Of a stretch of DNA of 64,000 nt, positions 60,681 through 64,000 are shown one piece after another. Positions within the stretch are counted from its first letter, which is position 1; each line of letters starts with the position of its first letter. Position numbers and translations under genes: made by a program. This DNA is from Bryoerythrophyllum caledonicum. Lineage: Eukaryota > Streptophyta > Bryopsida > Pottiales > Pottiaceae. Below the pieces are notes generated by a model. The model ran no database searches. It saw only the letters and a list, made by a program, of their open reading frames with translations, and was not told the origin of the DNA. Location of the stretch: contig OZ020514.1 in NCBI GenBank assembly GCA_963971425.1, forward strand, positions 10,049,218 to 10,113,217, given 5' to 3'.

Positions 60681-60909
60681 TGCTATCTTGTGAGCGGTAA
60701 ATGGTGAGCAGTGAGCATCGAGCAATCAAATTTACGGTATATAGTTTAGGATTTATAGTTTAGGGTTTAGGGTTTAGGGTTTAGGGTTTAGGGTATAGTA
60801 ACAGGTAACACTTTCAAAAAAAAAAAGTACAGAATAATAGTTTTCCTTCTTTTAAAAAAAAAAACTCACCGCTCAGTGCTCGTTGTTCACCGCTCACAAG
60901 ATAGCATCG
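60681..60909. repeat. Inverted repeat enclosing a telomeric TTTAGGG tract
   Basis: GCTATCTTGTGAGCGGT at about 60683 is inverted as ACCGCTCACAAGATAGC ending near 60906, with further GTGAGCAGTGAGC/GCTCAGTGCTCG similarity inside. Between the arms, at 60758-60794, lie about five perfect TTTAGGG units. Confidence 0.8.
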
Positions 60910-61173
60910 CTTGTGGTAGGAGGAAGATGAATTCGTCCACACACACGTGACGTCACACAAAAGAGTGCGAGGGTTATAAGGAAGGTGAAGCTGGAACATC
61001 GCACAGCGTCCCGAAATATCGCACACGCACAGCGAAAAGATGAACTCGGAGGCGCGGTAAAGAAAAACGCATGGGCAACCTCAAACTCACATGTGCTCGA
61101 AGAGAACGTGTTGGGCCCCACCGCTGCCCAAACATGCGTGCGTGGGAGATATCCCAAGTCCCCACACACACTC

Positions 61174-61179
61174 TATAAA
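61174..61179 (+). promoter_or_regulatory. TATA box of the AP2/ERF gene
   Basis: TATAAA in the context CACTCTATAAAACTT, with C-rich initiator-like sequence after it (CCCTCCACTAACTG). It lies 415 bp before the ATG, implying a leader of about 380 bases. CACATGTG and GGGCCCCACC words lie 50-90 bp upstream. Confidence 0.7.
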
Positions 61180-61290
61180 ACTTGGCCCCCCCGTGCCCCT
61201 CCACTAACTGTATTCCCTCCACTGCTCACACAAGGATTCCTCCCTTCAACCAGCAAAATAAAACTCCCCCAGCTCTCCCATTGTCTCTAG

Positions 61291-61505
61291 CACTTACTAG
61301 TGACTCAGATTCGACTTACTAGTAACTCAGGCTCCATCACTGGCTCCCGAGCGCGACTTACTAGTAACTTCGCTAATTAGTGAGTGGTGGGAAGATTGTT
61401 GGTAGGGATTAGGGAAGTGGGTCTCTCAATTGTTCTAGTGAGGATCCATGATTACTAGTGACTCGGGATTTATCAGTTCCTCGAGAGGGCGACTTACTAG
61501 TAACT
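61291..61505 (+). promoter_or_regulatory. Five leader repeats of TTACTAGTAA/GTGACT type
   Basis: ACTTACTAGTRACT or a close variant occurs at about 61294, 61314, 61352, 61451 and 61488 in the predicted 5' leader of the AP2/ERF gene, four of them within CGACTTACTAGTAACT-like context. TTACTAGTAA is a perfect palindrome. A protein-binding or RNA-structural role is possible. Confidence 0.7.
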
Positions 61506-61588
61506 TCTGGGATCAAGCGAGTGAGCGTGATTAGTTGGTTGGTTGTTGGGTGATTAGTGGTGGGTTTAGTGAGTTGCGAGCTGGGAAG

Positions 61589-62311
61589 ATGGTGGACAAG
61601 AGGGATGCGTCGAAGCTGGCGGGGAAGCGAGGAGGGGGGCTGCTGAAGCCGCTCAAGGCGGCGATTGCGAAGAAGGACCATCACGGTCTCGCTGCGGGAG
61701 CCGCGACGAGTTACCGAGGCGTGCGGATGCGGGCGTGGGGGAAGTGGGTGACGGAGGTGCGGGACCCGAGCAACAAGGTGCGCATCTGGCTGGGGTCGTT
61801 CTCGACCGCGGAGATGGCCGCGCGCGCGTACGACGCCGCCGTGGTGTGCCTCAAGGGCCCGTCCGCGCCCGAGCTCAACTTCCCCAAGTCGCTTCCCAGC
61901 TTCATCCCGGAGTCCAGGTCGCCCAAGGACATCCAAGCTGCCGCTGCAGCGGCGGCGAAAGCATCCGTTCCTGCAGCCACTCCACTGGCGGTCTGCAATG
62001 CTAGTCGGGAGCTGGCGGAGGAAGAAGAGAGCTGCCAGTTGCCTTCCGTTCCTGACGAGGAAGTTTTCCAGGATTATCCGATGCCGGACTCGACGAGCTC
62101 TAGTGCAGCTGTGGAGGATTGGCTCAACTCCGAGTTCGGCGTCGAGACTGTGGAGGAGCAGCTCAACGATTTGCTTCCCGAGATGCTCAAGCGGGTGGAC
62201 AGTGGTGAGACCGTGAACCCGCGGTGCGGTTTCTTGCAATTCGAGGATAAGTTCGGATTGCAGCCAGCAGAGAGTATGGGGTTCGATTCTAATTTGTGGT
62301 GTTTCAATTGA
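61589..62311 (+). CDS. AP2/ERF transcription factor, DREB-like (group II, A-5 type)
   Basis: A 240-residue intronless protein. A single AP2 domain spans about residues 42-102 ([51 protein letters not shown]). AP2/ERF proteins bind GCC- or DRE-type DNA elements in the nucleus. The [19 protein letters not shown] block is closest to the DREB A-5 (ERF group II) set. The specificity positions are mixed: V14, typical of DREB, with D19, typical of ERF. No EAR motif (LxLxL or DLNxxP) ends the protein. An acidic tail ([20 protein letters not shown]) may activate transcription. ATG 61589 is the first in frame; upstream in-frame codons lack a start. The leader carries repeated palindromes and a clear TATA box. 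The coding part is GC-rich against AT-rich flanks. Confidence 0.95.
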   Translation: MVDKRDASKLAGKRGGGLLKPLKAAIAKKDHHGLAAGAATSYRGVRMRAWGKWVTEVRDPSNKVRIWLGSFSTAEMAARAYDAAVVCLKGPSAPELNFPKSLPSFIPESRSPKDIQAAAAAAAKASVPAATPLAVCNASRELAEEEESCQLPSVPDEEVFQDYPMPDSTSSSAAVEDWLNSEFGVETVEEQLNDLLPEMLKRVDSGETVNPRCGFLQFEDKFGLQPAESMGFDSNLWCFN

Positions 62312-64000
62312 TGAGGAGGAAGGATGTTACTTGCAATCGGAAGACAGAGTGTAAACTAATTGAGGCTACAGAGACTGACAGAATTCTTTAGGTCTTCACA
62401 GAATACAAGGCGTTCTTTTAATGCCCGCATTATTATTTTTTCATGTCATTCTCTAATTCATTAAGAAAGACTTGCTCTAAGAGTACGTTTTCGCTCAAGA
62501 GCTAAGTTTTTTTTGTCAAAGGCCATTCTGAAACCACATTGATCTAGTTTCGAGCTCTTTCTGTCTGCGATGTTATGGAATCTGGGGTCCCGCTTTCTTC
62601 ATTGAAAGTGATCATATCAACAAGCATCTTGTCGGAATAGCTCACAATGCAGTCTGATTCTTTGATCAACTTAAAGGTTAATAATTTAATGATTTAAAAT
62701 CATCATTAGTGTTTCAGAACAAATCCTTGGTCTAAAACTACCTGCCAACAGATTCTCAAGTCAACCAGCAGTTTCCTCGACAGATCACAATACACATGAA
62801 ATGATCATCCAAAAAAAAACAGCTTACCTCTTGACAGGGAAAAAAAAAAAAAAAAAAAAAACTCTTTTCATTCTTTTGAGCGACAAAAGCTAAAATACAC
62901 TCATCCATTCCTTGTCTTATAGCCAAATATGGGGCCGGTGGATGGAGGGTGGTGAGGGCTTAATTTAGCCAGATCCCTTTAGAAAAGCATTTGATACAAC
63001 AACAATCTCATTTTAAGAGGCAATTTGGGTCAAGAACAAATTTTTGCTCATTGTAAGAGCCATTTGCTGTACAACCTCATTCATCAATCAAATCCCTTCC
63101 CATGCACTTCCAAGTTGTCATCACTCCCACCAAACTAAAGAAACCATCGGTGTACCTCAGGGACTGGGGGGGTTCGATGGCTCCGTATTTCACGGAGCAA
63201 GGGAGTGGATCACTTTCGAGGGCGAAATGGTCACGGATCAAGCATATAGGACATTGAGCTTATAGATCCACTTAGCGCAAACGCAGATCTGGTTTTCTTG
63301 AGAGGAGGATGTAGTGACATTGTCTTGATCTGTCCAGATCTAGGTACAGCAGGAACTTTCGAGATCGGATCTAACACGGTTTTCTTCCTCACACTCTAAC
63401 CTCTGGGGTGACACAAGAAGATTGATAGGAGATAGATGAGAGCAGTGCGTCTTTGGTAAGCACGATTCAAGGAAACACGACGCAAGTTAGGGGAGGTCAG
63501 ATCCCGGCATCAACTGGTGGGGCCTGTTTATTGGTGGAGCCCCGCAACGGTTGTAGGCTCGTAACTGGTGGTACCTAGTGGAGCCTCGAAACCTGGTGGA
63601 GACTGGGGCGAAGTCACGCACAAGGAGCAGGACTTTCGAGAGGAAGGAGACTAGGGCGGGACCCAACTGAAGGTGCTGGAGTCGCGGAACCTGTAATGAC
63701 GGAGACCACGGCGCGAGACATATACTCAACCAAAGGCGCTGAAGTCGCGGCAACTTGACGCTAAGGTACGCTCGGGCTTTCTTTTCCTCCAGAGCCTAAA
63801 TATTTCTCCTCCGCGACTACACGTCCAGACTTAAGGCTGTGACAACCGACCTTACCTCTCCAACAACAGAAGGTGCTTACTGGAAGGGACCTTGACGAAA
63901 TTTAGACCAGGACAACACGCACATGAAACATGCGACTTAGAATTTAGGGTAGGTACTAATACATCACAAGGAAAAAAAAGGGAGGAACATCATTTAACTC
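62312..64000. other. Downstream of the AP2/ERF gene; no gene seen
   Basis: The first few hundred bases are probably 3' untranslated region. A 22-bp A run lies at about 62839-62860. Between 63510 and 63760, CTGGTGGAGCC- and GAAGTCGCGG-like words recur as degenerate tandem repeats. No conserved coding frame was recognised up to the window end. Confidence 0.5.

Noticed and set aside
63480..63760. Possible LTR retrotransposon fragment
   Set aside because: Degenerate GGTGGAGCC/GTCGCGG repeats only; no primer-binding site, polypurine tract or protein motif could be found.

Overview
The window reads as nuclear DNA of a land plant. It carries families known only from plants (a zinc-finger homeodomain protein, a DREB-type AP2/ERF factor, a one-finger QALGGH C2H2 protein with an EAR tail, a WAT1-type transporter), a plant-type tRNA-Phe(GAA), TTTAGGG-like tracts and a U6-like locus with a plant snRNA promoter layout. 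Introns are mostly 75-450 bp with GT-AG borders. A non-seed plant such as a bryophyte or lycophyte is my inference from the intron-rich ZF-HD gene and the unusual transposons; the species cannot be settled from the sequence.

Genes from left to right: C2H2-EAR repressor (992-1762, minus); WAT1/EamA transporter (6020-9072, plus, 8 exons); ARL8 GTPase (9628-11378, minus, 6 exons, tail to tail with WAT1); a divergent U6 snRNA locus (15952-16056); CENP-C, the inner kinetochore protein (21179-26431, plus, 13 exons); NUP188, a scaffold nucleoporin (27239-40305, minus, 34 exons, tail to tail with CENP-C); a broken RING-CH copy (42466-42979, minus); tRNA-Phe (44303-44375, minus); ZF-HD factor (44948-47253, plus, 4 exons); an intact RING-CH membrane E3 ligase (47982-48434, plus); a decayed non-LTR retrotransposon tail (48733-50457, minus); and an AP2/ERF factor (61589-62311, plus). 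I assembled the multi-exon genes by hand from splice borders. Each assembled reading frame stays open across all junctions. The genes do not form an obvious pathway; they look like an ordinary mix of housekeeping and regulatory loci.

Intergenic DNA is dominated by one kind of structure: non-coding elements that start CCC, end GGG, have inverted ends and sit between TTAA sites. That combination is the hallmark of piggyBac-type transposition. At least eight are visible (14251-15186, 16195-18010 with another nested at 16511-17427, 52265-53219, 58201-59094, 59617-60571, and three of about 300 bp at 46826-47134, 55103-55412 and 55409-55708), plus a decayed copy near 41051-41854. The nested pair and an uninterrupted relative at 58201-59094 provide an empty-site comparison that supports TTAA duplication. 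No transposase is in the window.

Other structures are a 1.47 kb nearly perfect inverted repeat (18648-20120), a 1.2 kb CTTT/CTTG microsatellite, a 48-unit TTG repeat, two further MITE-like elements, telomere-like tracts in introns and beside genes, a 170-bp repeat present as three tandem and two dispersed copies, and an inverted pair of 300-bp repeats enclosing 5 kb around the U6 locus.
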